From Tsukamurella pseudospumae (GTDB taxonomy: Bacteria > Actinomycetota > Actinomycetes > Mycobacteriales > Mycobacteriaceae): DNA of 64,000 nt. A program made the position numbers and the translations under genes. Each line of letters begins with the position of its first letter. The stretch's first letter is position 1. The notes beneath the pieces are model-generated. The model was not told the DNA's origin. It saw only the letters and a program-made list of their open reading frames with translations, and did no database searches. Of the stretch, positions 1-8,795 are shown in pieces. Location of the stretch: the NCBI RefSeq assembly GCF_001575205.1, contig NZ_LSRE01000010.1, positions 62,001 to 126,000 of the forward strand, written 5' to 3'.

Positions 1-1
1 C

Positions 2-382
2 CTCGCCCGCGTCCGCGCGATCGCTCTCGCCTTCCCGGAGGCGACGGAGAAGGTGGCGCACGGCCGTCCGACCTTCCGCTGCGGCAAGATGTTCGCGATG
101 TACGGCGGCGGCACGAAGAAGACCGAGCACCGCCCGCACGAGCAGCGGAACACGAGCGTGCTGTTCATCGCCGACCCGGCCGAGCGCGCCGCGCTGGAAC
201 AGGACGAGCGGTTCTACCTGCCCGCCTACATGGCATCGGCGGGGTGGCTGGGCCTCGACCTGACGATCGGCACCGTCGACTGGGACGAGGTGCGCGAGCT
301 CGTGGACGCGAGCTACCGGACCATCGCACCGAAACGGGCCCTCGCCCTGCTCGATGAGCAGGGCGAGGGCCCGTCGGACTAG
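2..382 (+). CDS. MmcQ/YjbR-like protein, 5' end outside the window
   Basis: The reading frame is open from base 2, so this is the C-terminal part of a gene that starts before the window; the GTG at 53 is only an internal codon. The visible part opens with A-L-A-F-P-E-A-T-E-K, followed by G-R-P-T-F-R and K-M-F-A-M, then a C-terminal acidic stretch W-D-E-V. This pattern fits the small YjbR/MmcQ family, which has a CyaY-like fold and is often called DNA-binding, although its role is not established. It converges on the next gene, with stops 6 bp apart. The family call rests on motif memory, not on a search. Confidence 0.7.
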   Translation, partial: LARVRAIALAFPEATEKVAHGRPTFRCGKMFAMYGGGTKKTEHRPHEQRNTSVLFIADPAERAALEQDERFYLPAYMASAGWLGLDLTIGTVDWDEVRELVDASYRTIAPKRALALLDEQGEGPSD

Positions 383-388
383 ACCTCG

Positions 389-910
389 CTACAGCTGCGG
401 CCCCTGCTCGCGCAGGTCGTCCACGTCCTTCATCGCCTTACGCAGCTCGCCGAGCCAGTCGTCGGCGTGGTCGCCGACCAGGCGCACGCACCAGGCGAGC
501 GCGTCGGCCCGCGATCGGGCGACACCGGCGTCGACCAGCGTGTCGAGCACGAGCCGCTCGGGCTGCCGGAGCCGCGACATCACCGGTACCGCCTGATGCG
601 TGAACAGGATCGTCTCGTCGCCCGCCGTCACGCCCCACGACACTCGCCGGCGGTAGCGCTCCTGTGCCTCGTCGGCGACCCGCATGCGCTGCTCCCGAGT
701 GTCCTCGCGGAACCGGGCGGCGCGCCCCTCGCGCTGCGCGGCCGACTGCTCCCCGTCCGTGGGGAGCTGTCCCACCACCACGATCTCGTCGCGGTCGACG
801 GTGACCCGCGGCGCACTGTCGAACCAGTCGTCCGGGAGCCGGCCGGCGAACCAGTCCCCCGCATCCTTCGCGTCCGGCACCTCGGTGCGCGGGCCTCGTC
901 CTGCCATCAT
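389..910 (-). CDS. Conserved-looking hypothetical protein (173 aa)
   Basis: I do not recognise a named family. The protein is soluble, with no signal peptide or membrane segment, and is rich in charged residues. It has a helical Arg/Glu-rich middle (about residues 55-95: Q-R-E-G-R-A-A-R-F-R-E-D-T-R-E-Q-R) and a C-terminal half with an S-R-A-D-A-L-A-W motif. The ATG at 910 has a strong GAGGAGG-type ribosome site just upstream, on the complement of 916-922. An AT-rich tandem repeat at 933-955 lies in the promoter region. The gene is convergent with the YjbR-like gene and appears monocistronic. Coding is supported by length, ribosome site and composition. Confidence 0.7.
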   Translation of the reverse strand: MMAGRGPRTEVPDAKDAGDWFAGRLPDDWFDSAPRVTVDRDEIVVVGQLPTDGEQSAAQREGRAARFREDTREQRMRVADEAQERYRRRVSWGVTAGDETILFTHQAVPVMSRLRQPERLVLDTLVDAGVARSRADALAWCVRLVGDHADDWLGELRKAMKDVDDLREQGPQL

Positions 911-932
911 GTGCGACCTCCTCGATCGGCCT

Positions 933-955
933 TGATTACATGATTACATGATTAC
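933..955. repeat. Tandem octamer repeat TGATTACA (about 2.9 copies) in a promoter region
   Basis: TGATTACA occurs at 933-940 and 941-948, and TGATTAC at 949-955. The stretch is far more AT-rich than its surroundings. It lies 23-45 bp upstream of the start codon at 910. Read on the minus strand it gives repeated TAATCAT words that could serve as -10 elements or as binding sites for a regulator. Confidence 0.6.
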
Positions 956-1016
956 GCCGAGCGCGCGGAGATGTCGAGGGGTGATCGCCCAGGGCGAACG
1001 ACGCGGACGCTCGAGG

Positions 1017-2345
1017 TCACCGTCCGGGTTCGAGCCGCCCGCCGCGGACCACGTGGAAGTCGTAGGCGGACTCGGCGTGCAGCCCGTCGTCGAGGCCGTC
1101 CGCCTCGTGCTGCGGGTCGGCGCGCAGTCCGATGGTGGCCTTGAGCGCGAGGCCGATGACCAGCGTGACCGCCATCGCGTAACCGAGCACCACGATGACC
1201 GCCACGGCCTGGCGCCACAGTTGGTCCAGGCCGCCGCCGTAGAGCAGGCCATCGCGCCCCGCCGGGGCGGAGGCGCTGCCGACCAGGCCGATCATGAGCA
1301 TTCCCACGACCCCGCTCACGAAGTGCACGCCCACCACGTCGAGCGAATCGTCGTACCGCCAGCGGTACTTGAGCTCGATCGCGTAGGAGCTGATCGCACC
1401 CGCCGCGGCGCCCACGGCGAGCGCCCCGATCGGCGTCACCGCCGAGCACGACGGGGTGATCGCCACCAGCCCGGCCACGACTCCCGAGGCCGCGCCGAAC
1501 GAGGTGGGCTTGCCGTGCCGGACCTTCTCCACGATCAACCAGGTCACCATCGACACCGCTCCGGCGCCGAGCGTGTTCGCGACGATCAACGCAGCCGACC
1601 CGTTGGCGGCGAGAGTGGATCCGGCGTTGAAGCCGAACCAGCCGAACCACAGCAGGCCCGCGCCGAGCATGACGAAGGGCAGGTTGTGCGGGCGCATCGG
1701 GTCGCGCGGCCACCCTGCGCGCCGCCCCAGCAACAGCGCCATGACCAGCGCCGAGGCGCCCGAGTTGATCTCCACGGCGGTGCCGCCGGCGAAGTCGATC
1801 GCCTTCAGGTGCTCCGTGATCCACCCGCCGTGTTCGGCCGTCAAGCCGGGCACCGAGAACACCCAGTGCGCGACCGGGAAGTAGACGAGCGTGGCCCACA
1901 GCCCCGCGAACACGAGCCAGGAGACGAAGCGCATGCGGTCGGCGACCGCACCCGCGATGAGGGCGACGGTGACCATCGCGAAACCCGCCTGGAAGGCGAC
2001 GAACAGCAGCGCGGGGACGTGGCCGACCAGCGGCACCGCGCCGGAGTCGGAGCCGTCCGCGGCGAACGTCCCCAGCAGCCCGCGCAGACCGGCGAAGGTG
2101 GTCGGATCGCCGACCACGCCGCCACGGTCGGGCCCGAAGGTCATCGAGTAGCCGAAGACCACCCACAGCAGCCAGACCACCGGGATCGCGGTCAGGCACA
2201 TCATCATCATGTTGAGCACGCTCTTGCTGCGCACCATGCCGCCGTAGAACAGGGCGAGGCCCGGCGTCATCAGGAGGACGAGCGCGAACGCGGCGAGCAG
2301 CCAGGCGGTGTCTGCACCATCGACTGGTCCGGTGTGCGGGAACAT
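1017..2345 (-). CDS. amt: Ammonium transporter (Amt family)
   Basis: This 442-aa polytopic membrane protein should conduct ammonia/ammonium across the cytoplasmic membrane. Family signatures are visible in order: T-A-W-L-L and L-F-Y-G-G-M-V-R at the N-terminus, D-F-A-G-G-T-A-V-E-I-N in the middle (the classic Amt D-F-A-G-G block), W-F-G-W-F-G-F-N-A-G-S, and V-G-V-H-F-V-S-G-V-V-G with the second pore histidine. The length matches the usual 400-450 aa. The frame is open far upstream, but M-F-P-H-T-G at 2345 is the natural N-terminus and has a TACACT box 6 nt before it. No glnK (PII) gene follows, although one is often linked to amt. The C-terminal tail is polar and cytoplasmic. Confidence 0.93.
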   Translation of the reverse strand: MFPHTGPVDGADTAWLLAAFALVLLMTPGLALFYGGMVRSKSVLNMMMMCLTAIPVVWLLWVVFGYSMTFGPDRGGVVGDPTTFAGLRGLLGTFAADGSDSGAVPLVGHVPALLFVAFQAGFAMVTVALIAGAVADRMRFVSWLVFAGLWATLVYFPVAHWVFSVPGLTAEHGGWITEHLKAIDFAGGTAVEINSGASALVMALLLGRRAGWPRDPMRPHNLPFVMLGAGLLWFGWFGFNAGSTLAANGSAALIVANTLGAGAVSMVTWLIVEKVRHGKPTSFGAASGVVAGLVAITPSCSAVTPIGALAVGAAAGAISSYAIELKYRWRYDDSLDVVGVHFVSGVVGMLMIGLVGSASAPAGRDGLLYGGGLDQLWRQAVAVIVVLGYAMAVTLVIGLALKATIGLRADPQHEADGLDDGLHAESAYDFHVVRGGRLEPGR

Positions 2346-2351
2346 CGCCGA

Positions 2352-2357
2352 AGTGTA
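2352..2357 (-). promoter_or_regulatory. -10 box of amt, leaderless start
   Basis: On the minus strand the hexamer is TACACT, followed by 6 nt and then the ATG at 2345. That spacing places transcription start at the A of the start codon. No ribosome site precedes the ATG, so a leaderless mRNA fits. Confidence 0.5.
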
Positions 2358-2362
2358 GCGAC

Positions 2363-3370
2363 CTACTCGACCGAGGCCTCCGCGAGGACAGTCCGAATCT
2401 CCTTGCACGCGTCCAGAATCGGGCGAATCCCGGGCGAATCGGCCAAACCGCACACGGGAGTGACGGTGGCGCGGGTCAGATCGCGGCGCGGCAGGCCGAT
2501 CTCGTCGTACACGCGCAGCGCGGGCGCCGCGAGGTCGGCGGGCGAGCGCCGGCCGGGCACCGTCGGGGCCACGCCGAGGCCGATCACCGGGCGCGACTCG
2601 ACGAGCTCGCCGAACCCCTCGTAGTCGGCGGCGGCGATCCGGGTGACGTCGACGAACGCACCGTCGACCGGTACCCGGCGCACCACGTCCCAGACGACGC
2701 GGCCGCACAGGTGAACGAGGACCGGCGCACCCGCGTCGCGGACGGCGTCGACCACCGCGGCGAGCAGCTCCGCGGCCTCGATCGCGGGGACCGCCCGCAC
2801 CGGGTCGAGCTTGGTCAGCGCCGGGACGGTGCCGTGCACGACCGCCCACATCGACGGCTCGTCCAGCTGCAGCACGACGTCCGCACCGCACCGTCGGCGC
2901 AGGTCCGCGACGTGCCGCACCAGGCCCTCCGCGAGCGAGGCCACGATGTCGCGCATCGCCCCGCGGTCGCGGGCCACCCGGTGACCGTTCGGCAGCTCGA
3001 GGCCCGCGGCCAGCGTCAGCGGGCCCGCCACCTGCGCCTTCACCGTCCCCGAGCCGCGCCGACGAGCGACCTCGTAGGCCTCCTCGAAGGCGTCGAGGTC
3101 CCGCTCCAGGTAGTCGCCGGCGAGCCGCGCGACGCGGCCGTCGGGCACGCCGATCCGATAGCCCGTGGTGGAGACGTCGAACCCGATGTCGACCAGCAGG
3201 CCCGCGCTGCGGCCGATCATGTCGGCGCCGATCCCCCGGTTCGGGAGCTCGGGCAGGAAGGGCACCTCCAGCTCGCCGACGACGGTGGCCGCCGCCTCCC
3301 GCGGGTCCGTGCCCGGCACCGAGCCGATCCCCGTGACGCCGCCGACCAGCGGTGCGAGGGGATCAGACAT
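2363..3370 (-). CDS. MetE C-terminal-domain-like protein (Rv3015c type)
   Basis: The 335-aa protein resembles the catalytic C-terminal barrel of cobalamin-independent methionine synthase, without the N-terminal half of true MetE (about 750 aa). Visible features are G-I-G-S-V-P-G-T-D near the start, [17 protein letters not shown] in the core, H-L-C-G (likely Zn ligands His and Cys), and a late Cys in T-P-V-C-G-L-A. The substrate is unknown; stand-alone MetE-like proteins do not necessarily make methionine. Its start overlaps the end of mnmA by 8 bp, so it is co-transcribed with iscS-mnmA. The same order occurs in mycobacteria from memory. Confidence 0.82.
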   Translation of the reverse strand: MSDPLAPLVGGVTGIGSVPGTDPREAAATVVGELEVPFLPELPNRGIGADMIGRSAGLLVDIGFDVSTTGYRIGVPDGRVARLAGDYLERDLDAFEEAYEVARRRGSGTVKAQVAGPLTLAAGLELPNGHRVARDRGAMRDIVASLAEGLVRHVADLRRRCGADVVLQLDEPSMWAVVHGTVPALTKLDPVRAVPAIEAAELLAAVVDAVRDAGAPVLVHLCGRVVWDVVRRVPVDGAFVDVTRIAAADYEGFGELVESRPVIGLGVAPTVPGRRSPADLAAPALRVYDEIGLPRRDLTRATVTPVCGLADSPGIRPILDACKEIRTVLAEASVE

Positions 3371-4460
3371 GTGCCGCGTCGTGCGCGGTCGAGCGGATCG
3401 TGCCGGAGCCGAGCACCAGGTCGCCCTGCGCGGCGTCGACGGCGTACAGCACCGCGGCCTGGCCGGGCGCCACGCCGCGCAGCGGCTCGAGCAGGTCGAG
3501 GATCAGACGATCGCCCTCGGCGCGCGCGATGACCGGTGCGAGCCCGCCGTGCGCGCGGACCTGCACCATCGCCTCGACGGGGCCCTCGGGCGCAGCCCCG
3601 CAGGTCCAGACGGCACCGTCGGCGACGATCCGCGTGACGTCGAGCTGCTCGCCGCTGCCGACCCGGACCTCGCCGGATTCGGCGTCGATCGCGGTCACGT
3701 ACCGGGGCGCGCCGTCGGGTCCCGGTCCTGCGAGCCCCAGGCCCTTGCGCTGGCCGATGGTGAACTCGTGCACACCCGCGTGCTCGCCGAGGCGCTCGCC
3801 GGTCGCGGCATCGACGACGGCACCGGGCCGGACGCCGATGCGGGCGCCGAGGAAGGCCTGCGTATCGCCGGACGGGATGAAGCAGATGTCGTGGCTGTCC
3901 GGCTTGTCGGCGACGGCCAGGCCGCGGCGGGCGGCCTCCTCGCGGATCGCCGGCTTGGGGGTGTCGCCGACGGGGAACATCGCACGGGCGAGCTGCTCGG
4001 CGGTGAGCACGGCGAGCACGTAGGACTGGTCCTTGTCGGCGTCGACGGCGCGGCGGAGCTCGCCGCCGGAGAGCCGCGCGTAGTGGCCCGTGGCGACGGC
4101 GTCGAAGCCGAGGGCGTAGGCCCGCTCGGCGAGGGCGGAGAACTTGATCTTCTCGTTGCAGCGCAGGCACGGGTTCGGGGTTTCCCCCGCGGCGTAGGCG
4201 GCGACGAAGTCGTCGATCACGTCCTCGCGGAAGCGATCGGCGAAGTCCCACACGTAGAACGGGATGCCGAGCACGTCGGCCGCGCGGCGGGCGTCGCCCG
4301 CGTCCTCCTTGGAGCAGCATCCGCGGGAGCCGGTGCGCAGCGTGCCGGGCGCCTCGGACAGCGCGAGGTGCACGCCGACCACGTCGTGCCCCGCCTCGAC
4401 GGCCCGCGCCGCCGCGACCGCCGAGTCCACGCCGCCGCTCATCGCGGCCAGGACGCGCAT
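3363..4460 (-). CDS. mnmA: tRNA-specific 2-thiouridylase MnmA
   Basis: MnmA adds the 2-thio group to the wobble uridine of Lys, Glu and Gln tRNAs, using ATP and sulfur from a cysteine desulfurase. The 365-aa product has the PP-loop S-G-G-V-D-S near residue 10, T-P-N-P-C-L-R-C with the first catalytic Cys, an A-T-G-H-Y-A-R block, K-D-Q-S-Y-V-L, and H-D-I-C-F-I-P with the second catalytic Cys. The C-terminal beta-barrel begins around [16 protein letters not shown]. The [10 protein letters not shown] start at 4460 overlaps the iscS stop by one base (ATGA), so the sulfur donor and user are translationally coupled. Confidence 0.95.
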   Translation of the reverse strand: MRVLAAMSGGVDSAVAAARAVEAGHDVVGVHLALSEAPGTLRTGSRGCCSKEDAGDARRAADVLGIPFYVWDFADRFREDVIDDFVAAYAAGETPNPCLRCNEKIKFSALAERAYALGFDAVATGHYARLSGGELRRAVDADKDQSYVLAVLTAEQLARAMFPVGDTPKPAIREEAARRGLAVADKPDSHDICFIPSGDTQAFLGARIGVRPGAVVDAATGERLGEHAGVHEFTIGQRKGLGLAGPGPDGAPRYVTAIDAESGEVRVGSGEQLDVTRIVADGAVWTCGAAPEGPVEAMVQVRAHGGLAPVIARAEGDRLILDLLEPLRGVAPGQAAVLYAVDAAQGDLVLGSGTIRSTAHDAAHV

Positions 4461-5665
4461 CAGCGGGTCCCGGTGGAGGCCAGGCCCGCCGCGCGGGCGC
4501 GGTCCACGACCTGGCCGAGCGCGTCGAGCACCGCATCGATGTCGGCCTCGGTGGTCTCGGGGCCGAAGGAGAAGCGCAGCGATCCACGGGCGGTCGCCGG
4601 ATCGGCGCCCATCGCCTCGAGGACGTGGCTGACGCGGGCGACGCCGGCGCTGCAGGCCGAGCCCGTGGCGCATTCGATGCCGCGGGCATCGAGCAGCATG
4701 AGCAGCGAGTCACCCTCGCAGCCGGCGAAGGAGACGTGCGCGATCCCCGGCAGGGCGGGGATGCCATGCGCGGCACCGCCGTTCGCGATCGCACCCTCGA
4801 ACCGGCGGACACCGTCCAGCAGTCGGTCGCGGAGCGCGGCGCGGCGCGGCGACTCGTCGTCCATCCGGGCCACGGCCACCCGCAGCGCCGCGGCCATGCC
4901 CGCCACGCCCGCCACGTTCGGGGTGCCGGAGCGCAGATCGCGCTCATGGCCGCCGCCGTGCGCCAACGGCACGAGGGCCACGTTGCGGCCGATGAGCATC
5001 GCGCCGACGCCCTGCGGGCCGCCGAACTTGTGCGCCGCATTGGTCAGCACCGCCAGCCCGCTGGCGTCGAAGTCGATCGGTACGTGGCCCGCCGCCTGGG
5101 TGGCGTCGGAGTGCATCGGCACACCGTCGCGAGCGCACTCGGCGGCCAGCTCGGCGATCGGCTGCAGCGTGCCCACCTCGTTGTTCGCCCACATCACGCT
5201 GACCAGGGCGACGGTGCCGACGGCCTCGTCGAGCGCGGCCCGCAGGTCCGAGGGGTCCACCAGGCCGCGGTGGTCGACGGGCAGCAGCACGACGTGTGCG
5301 CCCTCGTGCTCGCCGAGCCACTCGACCGCGTCCAGCACGGCGTGGTGCTCGATCGCGGAGGCGATCACCGTGACGGCGGCCGGGTTCTCGGCCCGGCGGG
5401 CCCAGAACAGCCCCTTGACGGCCAGGTTCACGGCCTCGGTGCCGCCACCGGTGAAGACCACCTCGGACGGGCGCGCGCCCAGGTCGCGGGCGATCGACTC
5501 GCGCGACTCCTCGAGGATGCGACGCGCGCGCCGACCGGAGCCGTGCTGCGAGGAGGCGTTGCCCGGACGCGCGGCGGCCTGCGTCATCGCCGCCAGCGCC
5601 TCGGGCACCATGGGGGTGTCCGCGGCGTGGTCGAGGTACACGGGGTTCTCGCGGTCGGGAGTCAT
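4460..5665 (-). CDS. iscS: Cysteine desulfurase (IscS/NifS type)
   Basis: This PLP enzyme takes sulfur from cysteine for tRNA thiolation and iron-sulfur assembly. Over 401 aa one sees [10 protein letters not shown] at the N-terminus, T-G-G-G-T-E-A-V-N, the His pair in I-E-H-H-A-V-L, a PLP-Lys motif [11 protein letters not shown], the R-S-G-T-P-N block, and the catalytic Cys in A-T-G-S-A-C-S-A-G. The frame extends to 5689, but M-T-P-D-R-E-N at 5665 is the better start; a TATTCT box lies 9 nt before it. It is first in the operon iscS-mnmA-MetE-like. The direct overlap with mnmA suggests tRNA thiolation is its main local job. Confidence 0.94.
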   Translation of the reverse strand: MTPDRENPVYLDHAADTPMVPEALAAMTQAAARPGNASSQHGSGRRARRILEESRESIARDLGARPSEVVFTGGGTEAVNLAVKGLFWARRAENPAAVTVIASAIEHHAVLDAVEWLGEHEGAHVVLLPVDHRGLVDPSDLRAALDEAVGTVALVSVMWANNEVGTLQPIAELAAECARDGVPMHSDATQAAGHVPIDFDASGLAVLTNAAHKFGGPQGVGAMLIGRNVALVPLAHGGGHERDLRSGTPNVAGVAGMAAALRVAVARMDDESPRRAALRDRLLDGVRRFEGAIANGGAAHGIPALPGIAHVSFAGCEGDSLLMLLDARGIECATGSACSAGVARVSHVLEAMGADPATARGSLRFSFGPETTEADIDAVLDALGQVVDRARAAGLASTGTR

Positions 5666-5728
5666 CGCGTCCCAAGAATACGCGGACAACGCGCGGTAGC
5701 GTTATTCGCACGCATACCCCTTTGACAC

Positions 5729-6610
5729 CTAAGCGGCGAGCGGCAGCTGCACCTCGGGCCCGCAGAACTCGGCGTCGGCGAAGACCGACGCCTCGGCCCG
5801 CGCGGCCAGGGCCCCGCGGCCGGCCATCGCCCAGTCACCCGCGGCGATCACCTCGGTCGCGTGGACACGCACCGCCACGCCGCGCGCCGCGATCACGCGG
5901 GAGAGCGTCGTGACCTCGGTGTCGGATCCGACGTACGCGGCGACGGCGCTCTGCCGCGCGCCCCGCGCGGGGCCGGGCAGCCGCATCGAGTACCGCAGCG
6001 AGACCGGCACCACGTCGGCGCGCGCGTCGATCGCCGCTTGGAAGAACGCCGGCCGGAACTCGCCACGATGGAATCCGCAGTACGTGGTGCCCTCGGGGAA
6101 CAGTGCCACCGTCCGGCCGGACCGCAGCAGACCGGATACGTGCTCGACGGTCCGCGGCAGGTCGCTCAGACGCTCGCGACGCAGGGGGATCGCGCCGAAG
6201 GCACGCATCAGGACGGCCACCGCCCGCGCGTCGAAGATGTCCGCCTTCGCGACGAACGCCGCCGGCGCGATCGAGGCGATGGCCACGATGTCGAGCAGCG
6301 ACTGGTGGTTCGCGACGACCAGCGATCGCAGCGGTACGTTGCCCACCGGCTCCACCCGCATCCCGAGCGACCACAGCATCGCGCGGGCGCCGCAGCGGAT
6401 CACGACGCGGCGCGCGGTCGCGCCGCAGGGGTAGGCGATCGCGAGCGCGACCAGGCCCAGCACGACGACCGTGATGAACGCCGTCCAGCGGACCGCGCGG
6501 AGCCAGAACGCGGCCTCCCGGGGCTCGTCGGCGGAGCAGGCACCGTCGCACGGTGAGACCTGCTGCCAGGGGTTTCTGGGCAGCTCCCGCAGCGGAACCG
6601 GGGGGATCAT
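5729..6610 (-). CDS. PlsC-type 1-acyl-glycerol-3-phosphate acyltransferase (OlsA-like, Rv3026c type)
   Basis: The 293-aa membrane-associated enzyme carries the acyltransferase motifs N-H-Q-S-L-L-D (H-x4-D catalytic pair) and F-P-E-G-T-T (acceptor-phosphate motif), after a hydrophobic anchor at about residues 42-62. Such enzymes transfer an acyl chain onto a lysophospholipid or, in OlsA, onto lyso-ornithine lipid. It lies 3 bp downstream of the GNAT gene on the same strand. That GNAT resembles OlsB, and OlsB/OlsA pairs make ornithine lipids in other bacteria. The general acyltransferase call is strong; the ornithine-lipid role is inferred from the pairing only. Confidence 0.85.
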   Translation of the reverse strand: MIPPVPLRELPRNPWQQVSPCDGACSADEPREAAFWLRAVRWTAFITVVVLGLVALAIAYPCGATARRVVIRCGARAMLWSLGMRVEPVGNVPLRSLVVANHQSLLDIVAIASIAPAAFVAKADIFDARAVAVLMRAFGAIPLRRERLSDLPRTVEHVSGLLRSGRTVALFPEGTTYCGFHRGEFRPAFFQAAIDARADVVPVSLRYSMRLPGPARGARQSAVAAYVGSDTEVTTLSRVIAARGVAVRVHATEVIAAGDWAMAGRGALAARAEASVFADAEFCGPEVQLPLAA

Positions 6611-6613
6611 GAT

Positions 6614-7414
6614 CTAGAGGCTCCCCGCGGCCTGCTGCAGCCGTTCCAGGTAGCGCACGTTGAACCGGGTGCGGTCGATGATCATCGGGAAGTCGGCGAC
6701 GTCGAAGACCGGATCGAAGCTCGGCGCGCCGAGGATCTCGGCGTTCATCCGGAGGTAGCCGGTGACGAGCGGCGGGAAGGTCCGGCGCGACGCCGGGGCG
6801 GCGGTGATCTCTTCAACACTGTTGCGGGGCGTCACCGTCCACTCGGCACGATGCTTGGCGTCGACCAGTTCGCGCACCGCGCGGACCGTCGCGCCGCGGT
6901 CGTACCCCTCGTACTGCATCGGGACACTGACCGCGCCCACCGCGTAGCGGATGTCGCGCAGGTCTCCGTAGGCCAGGAGACCGGCCCACATGAGGCACAG
7001 CACGCCGCCGGTGCGGTGATCGGCACGGACGCACGCACGCCCCATCTCCATCATCTCGGGCCGCAGGTGGTCGAGCTCGCCGAGCTCGAACTCCGTCGCC
7101 AGGTAGAGACCGCCCGCGGCGATGGCGCCGGGCGGCGGCAGGATCCGGTAGCAGCCGACGACGGTGCCGCTCGGCTTGTGCCGGATCATCAGGTGGTCGC
7201 AGTACTCGTCGAACCCGTCGGCGTCGCGGCCGTCGACGATCGCGGCCATGGACGCCTCGAATCCCGGCTCGGTGCCGAAGACCTCGTAGCGCAGGCGCTG
7301 CACCGTGTCGACATCCTCGGCCCGGGTCGTGAGCACGACCTCGTAGTCGGCACCGTCGATCAGGGTCTCGCGGGCGGGTGTCCGGCCGGTGAGCAGTGTT
7401 CCCGGTGTACTCAT
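6614..7414 (-). CDS. GNAT-fold N-acyltransferase, OlsB-like (Rv3027c type)
   Basis: The 266-aa protein looks like the acyl-homoserine-lactone-synthase/OlsB branch of the GNAT fold. Features are R-L-R-Y-E-V-F near residue 40, a D-x-Y-C-D-H-L-M-I motif, V-V-G-C-Y-R-I-L-P-P, E-M-G-R-A-C-V in the middle, and a P-P-L-V-T-G-Y-L-R-M block near the C-terminus that fits the OlsB signature region. OlsB joins a 3-hydroxy-fatty acyl chain to the alpha-amino group of ornithine. It is the first gene of a two-gene operon with the PlsC-type enzyme. ATG at 7414 is the only good start. Alternative: an N-acyltransferase for another amino acid. Confidence 0.75.
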   Translation of the reverse strand: MSTPGTLLTGRTPARETLIDGADYEVVLTTRAEDVDTVQRLRYEVFGTEPGFEASMAAIVDGRDADGFDEYCDHLMIRHKPSGTVVGCYRILPPPGAIAAGGLYLATEFELGELDHLRPEMMEMGRACVRADHRTGGVLCLMWAGLLAYGDLRDIRYAVGAVSVPMQYEGYDRGATVRAVRELVDAKHRAEWTVTPRNSVEEITAAPASRRTFPPLVTGYLRMNAEILGAPSFDPVFDVADFPMIIDRTRFNVRYLERLQQAAGSL

Positions 7415-7510
7415 GGGCTCACAGTGGGCGCGCGAGACGACGGGGCGGTGAACCGCGACCGAGCGGGTCGGTGAACCCTTGCCGAACGAGGGTGAATTCC
7501 GGGCTACGCC

Positions 7511-7528
7511 CCGGTGCTACAGCACCGG
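7511..7528. terminator. Hairpin at the end of the NUDIX gene
   Basis: CCGGTGCT, a 2-nt loop (AC), then AGCACCGG form a perfect 8-bp stem that includes the NUDIX stop codon (7517-7519). No T-tract follows, so terminator function is only suggested. Confidence 0.35.
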
Positions 7529-8332
7529 CGGAGGGGTGTTCGAGGGCATCGCCGCCAGGTAGTCGGCCGCCTCGGCGAACTGCAGCGAGTCGATCGCGCC
7601 GCCCAGCGGCAGCTCGGGCTCGACGGGCTCGATCACGCGCTCGGCCGCCAGCAGGTCGGCGACGGTGCGGTACTCGGCCACGGCGCGCAGTTGGGACCAG
7701 GTGGGCGGGAGCAGGAAGCAGCGGCCCGCGGAGAAGTCTCCGAGGGCCTGCGCGGCGGTCCGCCAGCCGGCCTCCTCGACCTCGCTGGTGCTGTCGTCGG
7801 CCCGTTGGCCCTCCGGGAGGGCGGCGAGGAAGAACCGGGTGTCGTAGCGACGCCTCTCGTTCTTCGGCGTGATCCAGTGCGCGAACGGCCGCAGCAGATC
7901 GGCGCGGAGCACGAGGCCCTCGTCACGAAGGAACTGCGCGAGGGAGATCTCCTTGGCCTCGAGCCGTTCCCGGGCAGGAGCGAGAGCCGCAGCGTCGGGA
8001 GCGGCACCGTCGGCCTCGCTGACCAGCAGGACGCCGCACTCCTCGAAGGTCTCGCGGACGGCGGCGCAGACCAGCTGGCGGGCGTCGCGCTCGGAGGCGT
8101 CGAAACGTTCCGCCCACCAGGACGCCGCAGGCCCTTCCCAAGCCAGGTCGGCGTCGCCGTCGCGGGGGTCGACGCCGCCGCCCGGGAACACCGTCATCCC
8201 GCCCGCGAAAGCCATCTGCTGCACGCGGCGCTGCAGGAAGACCTCGATCCCGTCCGCGCCGTCGCGGACGAGGACGACGGTGGCCGCGTCCCTCGGGACC
8301 GGCGGGGCGGGATTGTCGGCGTGGGAGGTCAT
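7517..8332 (-). CDS. NUDIX hydrolase with an interrupted Nudix box (NUDT19/RP2-like)
   Basis: The 271-aa protein begins with a strand A-A-T-V-V-L-V-R-D and a F-P-G-G-G-V-D-P block, and later has the catalytic core C-A-A-V-R-E-T-F-E-E-C-G-V-L. About 25 extra residues separate the G-G-G-V part from the R-E-x2-E-E part. The continuous 23-residue Nudix box is therefore split, as in the NUDT19-like coenzyme A diphosphatases. Later comes W-I-T-P-K-N-E-R-R-R-Y-D-T-R-F-F, typical of this subgroup. It probably hydrolyses a nucleoside diphosphate derivative such as an acyl-CoA. It stands alone between the GNAT gene and the MarR-controlled pair. Confidence 0.85.
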   Translation of the reverse strand: MTSHADNPAPPVPRDAATVVLVRDGADGIEVFLQRRVQQMAFAGGMTVFPGGGVDPRDGDADLAWEGPAASWWAERFDASERDARQLVCAAVRETFEECGVLLVSEADGAAPDAAALAPARERLEAKEISLAQFLRDEGLVLRADLLRPFAHWITPKNERRRYDTRFFLAALPEGQRADDSTSEVEEAGWRTAAQALGDFSAGRCFLLPPTWSQLRAVAEYRTVADLLAAERVIEPVEPELPLGGAIDSLQFAEAADYLAAMPSNTPPPVL

Positions 8333-8371
8333 TCGGTCACCGTAGCGGACGCTGCGGCGGCACCGGCCGAC

Positions 8372-8743
8372 TCAACCGAGTTCGAGCGCGCGGTCGAGGT
8401 CCGTCGTGAGGGAGCGGGTGTCCCGGAGCAGCGCGTCGACGGCATCCGGGCCGGTCAGGGCGTCGATCGCGGCGTCGACGGCGCGGAGGTAGGCGCACTC
8501 GTATCCCGCGCCGTAGTCGTTCGCGGCGGCCGCGAGACGGTCACGGGACGGCGCCGGGGCCGCGACGCCCTCGAGGATCCGCAGGTACAGGTCGCCGACA
8601 TCGCCGCCGGTCGCGACGGGTCGCGCGAGGTCGCCGGCGGTGATCTCGGAGACGGAGGCGGCGAGGTCGCGGGCCGCGTGGCGCAGTGCTGAGGTGTCCA
8701 ATGATCCCCCGTAGGTTCGTGGCGAGAGCGTGACGAAGTTCAT
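8372..8743 (-). CDS. Hypothetical protein (123 aa), probably controlled by the adjacent MarR
   Basis: A small all-alpha-looking soluble protein with no recognised catalytic motif. The N-terminal helix region (S-A-L-R-H-A-A-R-D-L-A) weakly recalls DinB/maleylpyruvate-isomerase N-terminal domains, but the metal His residues are not obvious, so I do not assign it. It is divergent from the MarR gene, with a perfect 24-bp palindrome between them, which suggests it is the main target of that regulator. ATG at 8743. Confidence 0.65.
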   Translation of the reverse strand: MNFVTLSPRTYGGSLDTSALRHAARDLAASVSEITAGDLARPVATGGDVGDLYLRILEGVAAPAPSRDRLAAAANDYGAGYECAYLRAVDAAIDALTGPDAVDALLRDTRSLTTDLDRALELG

Positions 8744-8760
8744 GCACCACGGTAGACGAT

Positions 8761-8784
8761 ATTGATCTACCGCGGTAGATCAAT
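8761..8784. promoter_or_regulatory. 24-bp perfect palindrome, probable MarR operator
   Basis: The left arm ATTGATCTACCG (8761-8772) is followed directly by its exact reverse complement. It ends one base before the AGGAGG ribosome site of the MarR gene (8786-8791). An extra half-site CGGTAGA lies at 8750-8756. Position and symmetry fit autoregulation of both divergent genes by a dimeric MarR protein. Confidence 0.75.
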
Positions 8785-8795
8785 AGGAGGTTCAC

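Noticed and set aside
948-2624. 558-codon plus-strand frame opposite amt
   Set aside because: Antisense shadow; the minus strand encodes a complete ammonium transporter.
3165-5699. 844-codon open frame on the plus strand over MetE-like, mnmA and iscS
   Set aside because: Low-complexity antisense frame without motifs; the minus-strand genes have full catalytic signatures.
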